From: Kwoniella bestiolae CBS 10118
Lineage: Eukaryota > Basidiomycota > Tremellomycetes > Tremellales > Cryptococcaceae
Length of the DNA: 64,000 nucleotides
Assembly (NCBI RefSeq): GCF_000512585.2
Contig: NC_089243.1
Span: forward strand, 744,001-808,000
Direction: 5' to 3'
Part shown: piece by piece, positions 1 through 12,059 of the stretch
Position numbering within the stretch: position 1 is the stretch's first letter
How the letters are laid out: every line of letters starts with the position of its first letter
Position numbers and translations under genes: made by a program
The notes under the pieces: generated by a model
Database searches by the model: none
Told to the model about the DNA's origin: nothing
What the model saw: the letters and a program-made list of their open reading frames with translations, nothing else

Positions 1-2
1 CT

Positions 3-104
3 CCTCCGTCCAGGAAGAATTCACCGTTGGAAGTTCCCGATGAGGGGGGACTGAAGAGGAAGACTTCGATGGTTAAGAAGTTGAAAGATAGGATGGCCAA
101 GTAG
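3..104 (+). CDS. C-terminal end of a gene that starts before the window
   Basis: One frame is open from the window edge to a TAG at 102-104 and encodes the last 33 residues of a protein. The tail is basic and ends in KRKTSMVKKLKDRMAK. Lys/Arg-rich ends with an RKTSMV-type phosphoacceptor site are common in fungal scaffold and signalling proteins, but the fragment is too short to name. That it is coding is inferred from composition and from the forward direction, with a 579 bp gap before the next forward gene. The other frames close quickly. Confidence 0.5.
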   Translation, partial: PPSRKNSPLEVPDEGGLKRKTSMVKKLKDRMAK

Positions 105-683
105 ATGATTCATGCTTGGGGGGGGGATGGGAGGAAGGGTATTTTGGATTGATGGGCACCTTGATCCGGAGAGCAGGATTGGTTCTTGAAGGAGTGGACT
201 TTTTGGGGGGTTTTGGGCCATGAGACGGGGGGAAGGGATGGTTATAGGAAGGCGGTATTTCATTGGACATTTTAGTTTACTCTACTACGTATTTGATTTT
301 AGATTTTTCCCCCTTCTTCCTCATCAAGATGTTCAATTGATTTCCTTCTATATAGTTTACGTCTACTACTTATATCTTTTTCGTCTCATCTTTCATATTC
401 CCCCAATATTCTCTGTGTAACCCAGTCTCCGTGTGAGTGCTAGAAGAGCGTACATATGAAATCTATGCTAAGATTACATATCATGCTATGTTATGTTTAT
501 AATTTGTGACCCCTCGAGGACTGTTATCGTTATCTCGCTCCTACTAGGGAATGACGTAATTGCGAGTGGAATACGTTTGCCACTCATCCAGCCGTGATCT
601 ATTCCACGTTACAACATCATCCTTCGTTATTGTATCTACCTGCTATACCGCCGCTTTGTCTAAACAGAGCATACCCCGTCGCC
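105..683. other. Intergenic spacer upstream of the F-box/RCC1 gene
   Basis: No coding sequence is supported here. It should hold the 3' UTR of the upstream gene (T-rich around 290-410) and the promoter of the gene starting at 684. The short ORFs on both strands have no recognisable content. Confidence 0.5.
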
Positions 684-3396
684 ATGTCAGATCACCCGAC
701 TCTCACTGATATACCCAACGAAGTGGTTCTAGACCACTTATTACACGCCTTGCAATTGAGAGATATCGCTTCGCTCTCTGCTGTGAACCGTCAATTCAAC
801 TTATTGACTGTGAGTCAATTCCTCCATATATTGTAGTCATTCCTGTCTGTTGAGATCTGACATCAACGCATCGTCGTACAGTCCGACCCTGCATTCTGGC
901 GCTCCAAGACCCTATCCGACTTTACATTCCCCACCACCTCCCACCCGACCACCTCCTCGAAGGGATGGTGGAAGCATGTCTACCTTGGCCTCCTCAAGCC
1001 CAAAGCATACGTATGGGGTTCGAGTGATAATAATCGCTTAGGTGGAGCAGAGTTGGCTACTACGAGGAATCACAGGAGGTATATTGATATTCCCTCTGAG
1101 ATATCCTGGAATACTAGTGAAGGGAAGGTGAAGAATTGGAATGAGAATTTGAAGGATAGTTTGATTACTGCTTTATCATCGAAAGTACAGCCTGAAGAGG
1201 GAGATGTAGTAGAGAGGGAAGGAGAGGAGGGAGGAGGGAGAAGGAGATCAGGGGTGGTGGAGTTGCAAGCTGGAGGATGGAGTTTTACAGCTAGGCAGAG
1301 TGACGGGTCCGTCTGGGTGTGGGGTGAGTCATGGGCTTTCCCACAAGCTGCTCCCATCACCTTCCGTAGCAATGAGGTGGGAAGAGGATGGGATTGGGAC
1401 ATAAGTTGATAATTCATTTTCGACCTTGCCATAGGGCAACTTGACGGTACACGGCCTGGATACCGACTCCAATCATGGGAAGATAAACATTGTCCATGTC
1501 CTACACCTACCAAAATCCCACTACCATGTAAAGTCGAGTCCATCTCTGCAGGGAGAAGACACCTGCTGGTACTGGACTCTGATAATCTGATATGGGAGTT
1601 GAGATCGTGGGGTAAAGTCAGTTAAACAATTTTCGTTTCAGCTGTCTAAAGTAGGGGATCATTAATATGCTGATATGATCCTGTCTGATATGGTTTAGGC
1701 ATACTATCACACCGCACCTGAACTGACCGCCCCGACCGGACACGGTACCACCCGCCTCCCACCACATGTCGTACAATTGTCTACGGGCTGGCAACATTCC
1801 GCTGCGCTCACTTCGAAAGGCGATATTCACGTTTGGTACCCCTTTTCCAATCTGTACGAGAACAGTCTTTCAAGTGAACTGAGCAATGTGGAGACGGGTG
1901 ACGAAGATAGGGGTTTAAAGTATGGTAAAGTTGGGGACAATGTTTTAGTGACGTTACCGTCTTTACCCTCGAGACCTGGAAGTCAAGCCTCCGCTTCAAA
2001 GACAGATAACGAGTTTAAGATTCAACGAAGGAAGGAATTGCAGGATCAATGGAGTGATTATGAATCTTCCAGAGCGCCGAGGCAGCTGGAAGCCGAGCAG
2101 ATAGTAGTCAAGATTGCGAGTGGAGAGGACTTTGTGGTTGCTTTGAAGCAGAATGGCGAGGTGTGGTTGATCAGGGTCAAAGAGGGTGGACGACTGGTTT
2201 GGCAATATGTGAGTTGGACCTCTATCTTATCGATACGCCTCAAGTGATGTCATCCCCCAAATCATTCCCCACCACGATTGATATTATACTGTCCTAGTGC
2301 CACTACTGACTTACCTTCTTACAACATTTAGATGGAATTCTTTTCATCCCCATCTGTGACCCACCTAACCGCCCAATTCCGCTCCTTCACGACCTATGCC
2401 ACTCCCACCTCCAACTCAGACAACTCGGCAGTCTATCACGCCCGCATCCCCGAATATTCCGATCAACTGGGTGAAAAAACCATACCCGATCTAGAATTAT
2501 TAGAATCGTTACGAAACAAGGGTATAATTCAGGTGGCTATAGGGGATTATCATTATGCCGCGTTGAACGATAAAGGAGAGATGTTTACCTGGGGTCAAGG
2601 TGATTCGGGACAACTGGGTAGAGGGCAGAATAAGAGTGGGAAGGTACCTACTAGAGTCATCTTTCCTGAAGATGAGTTGGACTTCACCTCGGATGATACG
2701 TCAGGATCGGAGAAGAAGGGAGAAGGAGCATTCGTGTTTAGTATAACTGCGGGAGGGTGGCATACCGGTGCATTACTACTGGGTGACCTCAAACCCAGAT
2801 CTGAGAAAGGCAAACAACGTCAATTGGACCCTGTTGAAGAACCAAGACGATCCTCCCAAGAACAAGAGCAAGAAGGAGCGATGCCTGGTAATTGGCCTGG
2901 AGGAGTACATAATCCCTTTACCGCAAAGGAGCCTGTACCTGTTCCACCTAATTCTCGAGGAGGCGGGCCTGTAAGAGCTATGCCGATGTATAGGATTGGA
3001 TTTGCAGGGAGGGGCGCGAATCTGGGTGGATTGGGTGGGCTAGGCAGAGGTCATACTACTACTACTACCCCGGATCAGGATCAGGATCAGGATGAAGGAA
3101 ATGGAGCTGGGAGTGGGAGAGGCAGGGGGGCAGCCCCTATTTTCAGAGTTGGATTTGCTGGTAGGGGTGCTAACTTAGCTGCTGGACGAGGAAGAGGGGT
3201 GGGGGATGGGAATGGACAAGAGCAGGGTGAAAGCGATGGCAATGGCAATGGGGATGGAGTTGGAAGAGGCGCGGCACCTATCTTCAGAGTTGGATTCGCA
3301 GGCAGGGGGGCGAATACAGCTGCTGGACGAGGAAGAGGAGCTCAGGGTGGACAGGCGAATGAGGCCGGTGATGGAGAATCTGGGGGTCCATGGTAG
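684..3396 (+). CDS. SAF1: F-box protein with RCC1-type repeats (SCF-associated factor 1-like)
   Basis: This is probably a substrate adaptor of an SCF ubiquitin ligase: the F-box binds Skp1 and the RCC1/BLIP-II propeller binds the target. I read five exons: 684-809, 882-1323, 1435-1616, 1699-2208 and 2332-3396, giving 774 codons after splicing. The N-terminus has an F-box (DIPNEVVLDHLLHALQLRDI, then SAVNRQFN). RCC1-type blades follow: VYLGLLKPKAYVWGSSDNNR, SVWVWGQLDG (formed across the 1324-1434 intron), GWQHSAALTSKGDIHVW, and AALNDKGEMFTWGQGDSGQL with GGWHTGALLLG. The last 180 or so residues are Gly/Arg-rich with three copies of an FAGRGAN repeat. The donor at 1617 (GTCAGT) is weak but is the only one that keeps frame. 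It is convergent with NSA1, 239 bp between stops. The SAF1 name rests on domain order; yeast SAF1 lacks the long Gly/Arg tail as far as I know. Confidence 0.82.
2976..3354 (+). repeat. Three diverged in-frame repeats encoding FAGRGAN units
   Basis: The 3' part of the F-box/RCC1 gene holds three copies of a unit of about 60 bp, beginning near 2985, 3138 and 3279. They encode RIGFAGRGANLGGLGGLGRG, RVGFAGRGANLAAGRGRG and RVGFAGRGANTAAGRGRG. Copies two and three are nearly identical in DNA as well as protein, so duplication is recent. The spacers are rich in Gly, Asn, Asp and Gln. Confidence 0.85.
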
Positions 3397-3635
3397 AAGT
3401 GATTGCCAAGCGGTATTTTGGTTAAGTAGGATCAGTTGAGGGGTATTGTATGTCTGATTACGAATCCTTCGATGAGAGTACACGAATAGTCCAGGTAATA
3501 TGTGATGACTTTAATGCATAATTATACGACAGTGTATGAAATACCAAACATGCATCCTCTTTCTTTCTTAGGATCTCGACATCACCATTGGGAGGGAAGT
3601 GTTGTACCTCTCTGACATGTTCAGGATCCTTCCAC

Positions 3636-5512
3636 CTACACCTTCCTCACCCTCTTCTTTGGTTTATTCCTAATCACCACTCTATCTTCCTCACCAACGT
3701 CCGACTCCGAATCGGAATACTCGTCCTCACTCATCTCCCTGCCTTGATCCACAACCTCACTCATCTCCTCCCACACTTTCTCGTCATCCTCCTCTTCTTC
3801 CCCTTCTTCGCCATCCCCTTCTCCAACTCCACCCTCCCTTTCAACCTTGGGAGGTGAGATATCACGCTGACTATAGCCCCTGAACACTCCCTCTCCCACA
3901 CCGACTCCACCAACCATGCTTAGAATTTCACCTTTCTTTCCCTCCCCTCCAAAGTTCCCCCTCTGCCCCTCGGAGGGGGGCGTAGTGGTGGTGTGTAATC
4001 TGAACGTGGCGTCTGACGAGATACTTCCTAATCCCACTTGTCTACTTCCCGATTCTACCTCGGCGGAGAAAGAGGGGATAGGTATGAGTTGGTGTGCTGT
4101 GCATGTCATTTGGGAGTAGGTGTAGAGGGGTTTACCGGTTCGGAGGTCTAGGGAGGAAAGCAGGTTGGATTGATCTGAGAAAAATAGTTCTCTACGATGA
4201 GGATGGATATCACGAGTTAGCATGAATCGGATCTACCGAATGAAGTCGAAATTGGGAGAGGAGGGGGAGGAAACAGAGCGCGATTGGAGAGAGTGTGATG
4301 GGAGTGATCCAGGAGATCCGTGAGTTTACAAGATGGGGTGAAGAGATACTCACTGTTCCACACCTGACGCCACACATCCTATGCCACCTTCTCTGGCGAC
4401 CTTCCAATCTGACAGGGGTTTGCGCTGCCTCAAATCAAATCGCCTGATGGTGCCTGCTTTGGTACCGCTCACTAAGAGGTGGGGGGAATCATTGAGGTAT
4501 GTGAGACAGAGGTGGTTGATGGGTTGTCGGAGGGATAGGTTGTTTTGAGGGACCTGGTTTGGGTTATAGACAAAAATATCAGCTCTCAAGCTGAGCTTCT
4601 CATCACTCGTCATCCAATCGACCAATGTATCAAACATGTATGCGTGTAGTATCATTTCACGAGATAAAAAGATGGATTCAGGGGGCATCGTTTTGGTGTC
4701 AATCGGAGAGCTATAAACTCACATTCTTAGCTTGCCAGATCTGCCCAACCTCATATACATTCTTCTTCCTCTTTCCCCCCTCCCATGTCCTCGCGGGACC
4801 GTCTTCCTCCATACCTCCCGAGGATGACCCGAACGTCCGCTCGATGTCCCATATGGACACGTCTACCTCTTTACCGGCCGTTACGAATGAGTGAGGAGAT
4901 GCGGAGGTGGAAGTTAGACATTGTAAGGGAGAGGGGACGGAGCGGGATGATGAGGCTTTCGGGGTTTCTTCCGCTTCGATTCCAGACTTGGAGGTGGGGT
5001 GGTAGGTGAGTAGACCGGAGGTGAGGGCTGAGACTACGCCGCTGTAATGGAATTAGTAACGGCTATATACCAGTGGAAGTCATGATGGACATAGGGGTTG
5101 TGTACTTGTGTGTATGGATCCGGGGTTGATGGAACGGAGATTTAGGGAGAAGAAGAAGAGCTCACCCCTGCACACCAGTCATCCCCGCCCAAATGTCCTT
5201 CTTCCTCCCCTTCACACTCTCCTGCGCAACCACTACCGGCGGAGAAGCCTCCTCCTGATCCAAAGGCGATAACTCCAAAGTGGATATCTGAAACTTATCA
5301 TCGGCGATTATCACCCTTTCGTCACCTGTCTTGACCATCCTCTTCGCTCGACCGAGGGGATGATGCTCGCCATATTTGATGGGTAGATGCTGTACGATCG
5401 GTTCTGGCGCTGAGGGGACGAGACCTAATGAGGGGGATGGGAAGGAGAGGTCGATTAGTGTGTTGGGGTGTAGGGAGGGGACGAGGAAGTTGAGGGTTTG
5501 GGATTGGACCAT
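3636..5512 (-). CDS. NSA1: Ribosome biogenesis WD40 protein NSA1 (WDR74 family)
   Basis: NSA1 is a nucleolar WD40 protein of early pre-60S particles, in the Rix7-dependent maturation step. Four exons on the minus strand (5512-5166, 5041-4723, 4553-4354, 4191-3636) splice to 474 codons. Family landmarks are KYGEHHPLGRAKRM near the N-terminus, FVTAGKEVDVSIWDIER, QIWQAKNVPQNNLSLRQPI across a splice, SGTKAGTIRRFDLRQRKPL, and EQELFFSDQSNLLSSLDLRT, which only appears when the acceptor at 4192-4193 is used. The C-terminus is acidic (Glu/Asp runs) and ends in a basic KKRVRKV tail, as expected for a nucleolar protein. It is divergent from the AP-3 mu gene with 336 bp between starts, so the two probably share a promoter region. 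Confidence 0.9.
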
Positions 5513-5848
5513 GTTGTTTGGATGTGCTCGGCTATACGTCTACTACGGGAAGTGAGCAGGTTGGTATTTCAGTAGATGTGAAGCAGACTGTCAGATGAGT
5601 TCGAGCTGGAACATCATCTCGAAAAATATTTTTGATTTTCCAGATAGACAGGTTGAAAATTCCTGAGTGTTGTTTATGGAGTCTCCGCAACAATCCACGT
5701 GGCAAATGAAGGACATGGCCATTCACTCGATGTGATGACGAACAGCTACCGACGGTCTGTCGATGATGTTGGCAAGTAGTAGTGTTCATGCATTAGTGAG
5801 CTCAGATACAACCAGTAATCGACAAGAGACCAATACACCAGACCAAGA

Positions 5849-8004
5849 ATGGGACGTATAGACGGGATCATCATACTAGACTCCAACGGGTGAGTCCTGC
5901 TCTTCCTTCTCGCTTCCGATAGATCTTACTACCTGACCATTCTGAACATCGTAGTAAACCCCTCATTTCATCTCATTTCCCACTCCATCCCCCCTCCTAC
6001 CCTTCATTACATATAGACACATTCAACACAGCACGCAAGAGAGCCTTATCAGAAAATGCAGAACTTGATCCGGTAATTTGGGTGAACACCCTCTCGAGGG
6101 GTGGGGGAAGTATGTCAGGCGCGGGGTTGTGTCATGTAGAGAGGGAGGGGCTGTTTTTCTTGGTTCCTGTAGGGCAGGAGGGTGAGTAGCGTTGTCTGAC
6201 TCACACTCAAACCACTATGAAGAGCTGATATAGATCATAAACCGTTATCGGAAACAGTAAACCCGTTATTCGCTTTTTCATTTTTGGATTCCTTCTTGGA
6301 TACGCTGAGGGATTACTTGGGGGATATAACGGAGATTAACATTAAAGATAATTTCGATATCATTTATATGGTGGGTATGCTCTTCCTTGTCCTGCATATC
6401 GAAGATTCCTCTTCCTCTACTTCTGTATATGGCATGTGCTCGAAAATGCCAGGCTGACGTATTTGCTGGTTTAGCTCATCGAGGAAATGTTAGATGAGGG
6501 TCACCCAATGACGATGGAAAGTAACATGTTAAAAGAGATTGTCCTTCCTCCAACGTTGATGAGAAAGCTCCTGAACGTAGCGGGAGTATCAGGGTGAGCT
6601 GGCTCGCCACCGCAGCTCCAGGCAAGACAGACAGCTCATACAACTTTGTGGGGTAGGCTGCAAGCACCAACGACTCAACCATTCACCGCGCCCATACCGT
6701 GGAGAAGACCCGGTGTGAGGCATTCTTCAAATGAGATTTACTTTGATATTGAGGAATCGATAGATGCTATAATAGATAAGTGAGTGGTGGTCCATATCCC
6801 AGCTAATTCCCCATGCCAAAACATCGCATGATGGGTTGTAGCTGAAACTTCATGTGCGCAGACGTGGAAATATCCTATCTTCCTCTGTCTGGGGTAGGAT
6901 AAATTGTAATTCCAGATTATCAGGTAATCCCGATTTGTTGTTGAACTTTGCGAATCCGAAAGTACTGGATGAATGTGCCTTCCATCCTTGTATACGGTAA
7001 GTCTGCACTCCTCATATTGCTTTACACCCTTCCTCTCAACTCGGCCGTAGACATGTGAATCTGCTAGGTTAGGATGGGATGTTTGAAGCTGATGTTCCTT
7101 ATATTTGTTACTCAGGTATAACAAGTGGGAGAAGAACCGTATATTATCATTCATCCCTCCAGATGGTAAATTCAGATTATTAGAGTATCAAGCTGCTCCT
7201 ACAAATACCAAAAATCAGATACCTTTGGGTGTGAAAGCTAGTTTGGTGGTTGAACCTAATGGAGGTATGTCCTGTATTTCTGACCGACGTCACTTCTTGT
7301 GACCCTCGACGGCAATATGCATCAAGCTGATTGTGTTATGGGTATGCTACAGGCCGATTCTCTATAACCCTCACATCGAAATTGCCTAGTCGTCCACTGG
7401 AAGATATAGTCATCTCCATATACCTTGGTAAGGGCGCTACGTCGGTTAGTGCGACTGCCCAGGGGGATCGGAAACCGTTGGGTAGTCGGAGTGAGGAAGG
7501 GACGGCGGAGGGGTATGTGGCTGGTGGGAATTGGGAGTTTGATCCGCATAATCAGGTGAGTTGCTCATCATACATACAATTATCGTTCCCGTTACCTGTC
7601 TTGATGCAGATGGGTGGTTTTGAGCTGCCGGTTTAAAATGCATGCACATTAGAAATTGGGCTGATGATTTCATGTCGTTGTGCTAGGTGTTGAAATGGAA
7701 ATTATCCTCGTTAGTCTCGACCGAGAGATCACCTACATTGACGGGATCATTCGTCTCTTCGTACGTATCTCTACCGCCATGTGGGGGATTCAATCCAGGT
7801 AGCTGATAACGTATCTCTCTATGTATTTTTAGGGAAACGCAACCCACACCATCCCCTTCCTTCGAAGTATCTTTCAATATTCAGCATCACTCGTTCTCCA
7901 ATTTGAGAGTGGATCAGCTGAAAGTCCAAGGTGATGTGATGTACAAGCCTTTTAAAGGTGTCAGACAGTTGGCGAGGAGTGGGAAAGTCGAGGTTAGGTG
8001 GTAG
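5849..8004 (+). CDS. APM3: AP-3 adaptor complex mu subunit
   Basis: This is the medium subunit of AP-3, which sorts cargo from Golgi/endosomes to the vacuole and reads tyrosine-based signals through its C-terminal domain. Ten exons (5849-5889, 5955-6181, 6234-6370, 6475-6593, 6657-6779, 6862-6996, 7116-7264, 7353-7555, 7687-7760, 7833-8004) join to 460 codons. The N-terminal longin-like part reads GRIDGIIILDSNGKPLISSH, then FLDSFLDTLRDYLGDITE and FDIIYMLIEEMLDEGHPMTM. The mu-homology domain follows from PWRRPGVRHSSNEIYFDIEE through DECAFHPCIRYNKWEKNRIL to a KVEVRW end. The first exon is only 41 bp. The 131 bp intron 7556-7686 could instead be two short introns around a 21 nt microexon. Its vacuolar-sorting role fits the nearby vacuolar genes only by general theme; no operon-like link is implied. 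Confidence 0.9.
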
Positions 8005-10700
8005 TGTAGGTGATGTATGCACTGTGTATTACCGTAGATAGCTGGGGTGATGATATCACTTTGTACAACCAGCAAGCATCGTGTTCCATTTACGCAATGC
8101 CACGGAGCGTGCTGTGCTGTATTTGCTTTTGCCTATCTCCTCGTTTGATACGTTGTTATCGTGACATGTGAGATGGTATGATGAAACGTGTATGGTAAAG
8201 GGATACCTTTCATCAAGTTTAGTTGGGTTTGGGATCAGACCAAGTGAAGAAGACATGTAACGTGTTCTTGATCTTCCTTTGGTTGGGTTATTTGATGCAC
8301 GAAGCCGTATGATTGGGGAATAGAGAAGAACATGATGGTGAACGTGCTATAGCACGAGGGAAGAGTGTTGACTGGTCCATGTACACATGGATAGTCTTTT
8401 CTATGGGATGCTGCTTCTTCGCTGCACCTTGACACATGCATAGTAGGAGTTACATATGACAGTGCTTCACTAGGATGCCAGATGTATAAGTAGAGTACTA
8501 TACGACCCGACGCCCTCACCTGAAAGTGGTCACCCGACTGAAACTCGATTTGCGAACCAACCCAAAACCGATAATCCGGATCAGGGAAATTGCATATACT
8601 AGTACTGTAATTCGAAAACACAGAGGAGTAACCCCACAATCACATCACATCGCCATCTTGGTCCTGAATCAGTTGGATGTGGGTGTGGGTGTGGATGTGG
8701 ATGCATGTGTGAATTGGAACTGCAATTGGCTTGATATGAACAATCCATATCTCTCTCACATCCATAACATATCTACACCACTATCAATCGACAACTATAC
8801 ACTTCCTTTCCATACACACATACACACAACCAATAACAATCTGTGCACAGCATATAGTACCAGATCAAGATCAAGTGATTACGATTCAATCGAAACAAGT
8901 ACAATTAATTACGATTAAGCGAAGTGAAAGTGACAGCAGGTACTGTAGTACGACTTTCATTCTATACTCTAATCAAGCGTCACAATCAAAGTGAATTCGA
9001 TCAGAAGATCAAACGACGACACCACTCCTCAAGTCGAACATACTCCACTCTATCTCATCTATTCAAGTAACTTCACCACCAACCACCACCACCACCACCA
9101 CCAGCTCAATCAACTCATACCACTGAGGCGAACACTCGAGTAGAACAGAACAGGACGGTATCCCTTTGATACTTACACCCTTACCAACGAATTCATATAG
9201 AATAAAGGAAGGAAAGGTTCTATATCTAGGTATAACGTGAGTGATATATCCCTACACCTCCTCGCTCCATCTACCAGTTTGTGTTCGAATATCTACATTC
9301 ACACCACGACTTCATATGGATATACGTTCCCTGTCTTTTCCACTCTCGTCAGCTCTTCCTGTTATCCTCTATCTTCCCTGTTCCTCATTCTCATACTCTT
9401 CGCTTGCGACAGTACACCTTATTCCTCGTCTTGCTCTGGCTTTACCAGTGTTCCGTCCATTGTCATACGGACTCGTTCTGCTTCTCTGGCAGTTTCGCAC
9501 ATTTCCATCCCACTTTCACATCATCCCTTCATCGCACATTCGCTGGAAAACACAACTTTCAGTGCCTGTGCTGCGTCTGCTTCTCATTCCATCACCGCAA
9601 TCTTGATTCTCGTGTCTCTTTCCCCTTTTGGGTCACTCACCTTACACCCGACGAACCCCCGCTTCTTTCCTCCGTCCGGTCCTGCGAAGTGCCAACCGAG
9701 GAGAAGAAGAACGAAGAATGTCGATCCTTCTTCCTTATCTACACAATCAGACCCTTTCCTTTTACCCCAAAACGAATCCCCAATCATGACCCCTCCGACT
9801 CCACTCTCATCGGAATTGGTGCTTCCACTCTTCTCTCTTCCTCTTCAACCCCGGATTGGATTCGAGGCCAAAGGCGTTTCATGTGCCGCCGGTAATATCG
9901 CCGTAGCCATCCATGGATTTCAATTATGTTTATTTATCTGTTGACCCCTCTGATCCCTTTGGGAGAGAGACAAGGGATGGGGGGTACATCTAGTTTGGAT
10001 ACATTTGCGTTTGTCAACAACACCAAAAACACGACCTTTCCAAACAACTTTTGGGGTATGATCAACGTGCTTTTCGCTGGACAAACACGCTTTGTCTTGT
10101 TCTAGTGCTTCTTTGCTTTGGGTAAACACAGCTTTGACGGGAGAGTGTAAGAATGACTACATAAAGGGTTGTGTCTTATGTCGCTCATCAACATTACGAT
10201 TGGTGACTCCCTTTATCCATAATCCTATCGTTTGCCACTTATTCCCTTTGTTCTACCTGGCTATCCAGCTTAACCTTATCAACACCCTTGTAATATCATA
10301 TAATCATCATCTAATCCTGATCTATCGGAGGAGAGAAAGAGCTCTTGAATATCCTTGACTTGTCTTTTAACAACAATCACAACATCATTATCATTTGCCG
10401 CCTTGGCTTTATCTTCAAGCCACAATCTCACTACCCCACTATCACTGTTCTACGCTCTGTTCCCTTCCCTTGATCCACATTCCATATTCCAATCCCGCTT
10501 TGGCTCCTTCTCTTTAGCCGCACTATCATTATACAATTTAGTGCACTGATCTTTTTGATCGAATTAACCATACTTCATTACCCTTTTTTCCATATCTTTT
10601 ATAAACACCTTTGCCCTTCTCACTTTCCCGATCCACTCGCAAGGAACGAGAACAACATCACTAACGATCAATTCTGAATTCTCATCCATCCTGCCTCGAC
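8005..10700. other. Long non-coding stretch, probably containing the leader of the Rheb-like gene
   Basis: No gene is supported. From about 8740 the plus strand becomes C/T/A-rich and poor in G, like a fungal 5' leader. It includes GT-rich repeats at 8686-8712, a CA-rich patch near 8810-8835, an ACC trinucleotide run at about 9073-9103, and a candidate UTR donor (GTGAGT) at 9238. Long forward ORFs in all three frames between 9237 and 9944 lack recognisable content; pyrimidine-rich sequence has few stop codons. A TATA-like TTTATAAAC occurs near 10598. The transcription start is not determinable by eye. Confidence 0.45.
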
Positions 10701-12059
10701 ATGTCAACAAATACCCCACCAACGACATCAACTACCACACCTGTCACTCGCAACTCGCCTCGTTCAATCAACTTACCTACTCTGGTCGTCCACTCACCCG
10801 TACATCGCGAACACAAACGACGCAACTCGGAACCTGCGTCACCTACCACCCCGAAAACACCACAACATTCCACATACTTTACTGGATTCCCATCGTACAC
10901 ACCTGATCCCTGGAATCTACGCTTGGCCTCACGTAAATCCCCTCTACCTCAACAACAACATCTTCGATCATCACCTCTCTCCCCTCATTCGCGCCTGGCA
11001 TCCCCTCTCTCACGTACTTCCTCAACCACAGCAGTCTCCTCATCCCATCTACCACTGCCACTTTCCTCGGACTCGGACGAGGAAGATTCAGAGACTCTCA
11101 TCGAAGAGGAGATAGAGTACGATACTGGATTTATTGGAAATTCTTTGTATCTACGCAATACCACTACAAATACAGCCAGCATGAGCAATCCAGGAGCTAC
11201 TATGAAGAGAAAGGTGGTGATCATGGGTTCACCGAGTGTTGGTGAGTCAGCCGGCGTCCACTCAGGTTGACATTGAGCTAATATGCGGTATCTGGTTCAG
11301 GTAAAACCTCACTGACTCAGCAATACGTCGCTCCTCCTACATACAACGCATCATACTACCCTACCATCGAGGACACTTCACACAAAACTGTAACCTACAA
11401 TGGGGTTCAATACGAATGTGAGATTATCGATTCGGCAGGATTGGTGAGTAACTTCCCAGCTCTCCTTCAGCTTGCCCTTTGCTACCTCACACTACTAAGT
11501 AGTAGTAGCAGCTGACAATGAGTCGATCTGTCCGTACGATAATTAGGAAGAATACTCCTTGTTCCCCGGTAAATACGGTATCGGAGTTCACGGATACATC
11601 CTCGTCTACGCGATCACATCAAGACAATCATTCGACATGGTCCCCATAGTACATGACAAGATCCTCGATTACGCGGGGTTGGAGAAAGTTCCATGTGTGT
11701 TAGTTGGTCAGAAGTTGGATTTACAATCTGAGCGGTGGGTCACAAGTCCAGTAACACAGTTGTGTGCGGTCGTGTACTGATGATGTCGTTGGATTGCTAT
11801 TATAGAGCCGTATCTACAGCTGAAGGTGAAGCTTTGGCTAAAAAGTTGAATGCGGGTTTCATAGAATCCAGTGCCAAGGATAATAAGAATGTTTGTGAGT
11901 GCTGCTTGAATCAGGTGTAACCACGAGTTAACCCATGACTGATTCATTTCTGTAATTTTAGCCAAAGCATTCGACGTCCTCCTCGCTGAGATGCAAAAGG
12001 AGTACAACCCTGCGCCAGAGAAGAAAAAGGCGAGTTGGTGGAGCTGGGGAGCCAAGTAA
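10701..12059 (+). CDS. Rheb-like small GTPase with N-terminal extension and altered G motifs
   Basis: Five exons (10701-11241, 11301-11443, 11547-11734, 11806-11894, 11962-12059) give 353 codons. About 167 residues of Ser/Thr/Pro-rich, partly acidic extension precede a Ras-fold domain most like Rheb, the activator of TORC1: GSPSVGKTSLTQQYV, then YYPTIEDT (switch I), GYILVYAITSRQSFD and FIESSAKDN. Three key features differ from active family members. The residue matching Ras Gly12 is Pro. Switch II reads DSAGLEEYS, so the catalytic Gln61 position is Leu. The NKxD base-recognition motif reads QKLD. The protein ends KKKASWWSWGAK and has no CAAX box, whereas Rheb is farnesylated. An internal Met before KRKVVIMG could be an alternative start. 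It may be a constitutively GTP-bound or nucleotide-independent relative; that is inference. Membrane targeting might use the basic/Trp tail. Confidence 0.8.

Noticed and set aside
8235..8639. 134-residue minus-strand ORF
   Set aside because: No recognisable domain, no splice-supported neighbours, and scattered Cys/His without pattern.
9237..9944. 235-residue forward ORF, with 121- and 204-residue ORFs in the other two frames
   Set aside because: All three frames are open because the strand is pyrimidine-rich and has few stops. The longest begins with GTG, and no frame shows a domain or splice-supported extension.
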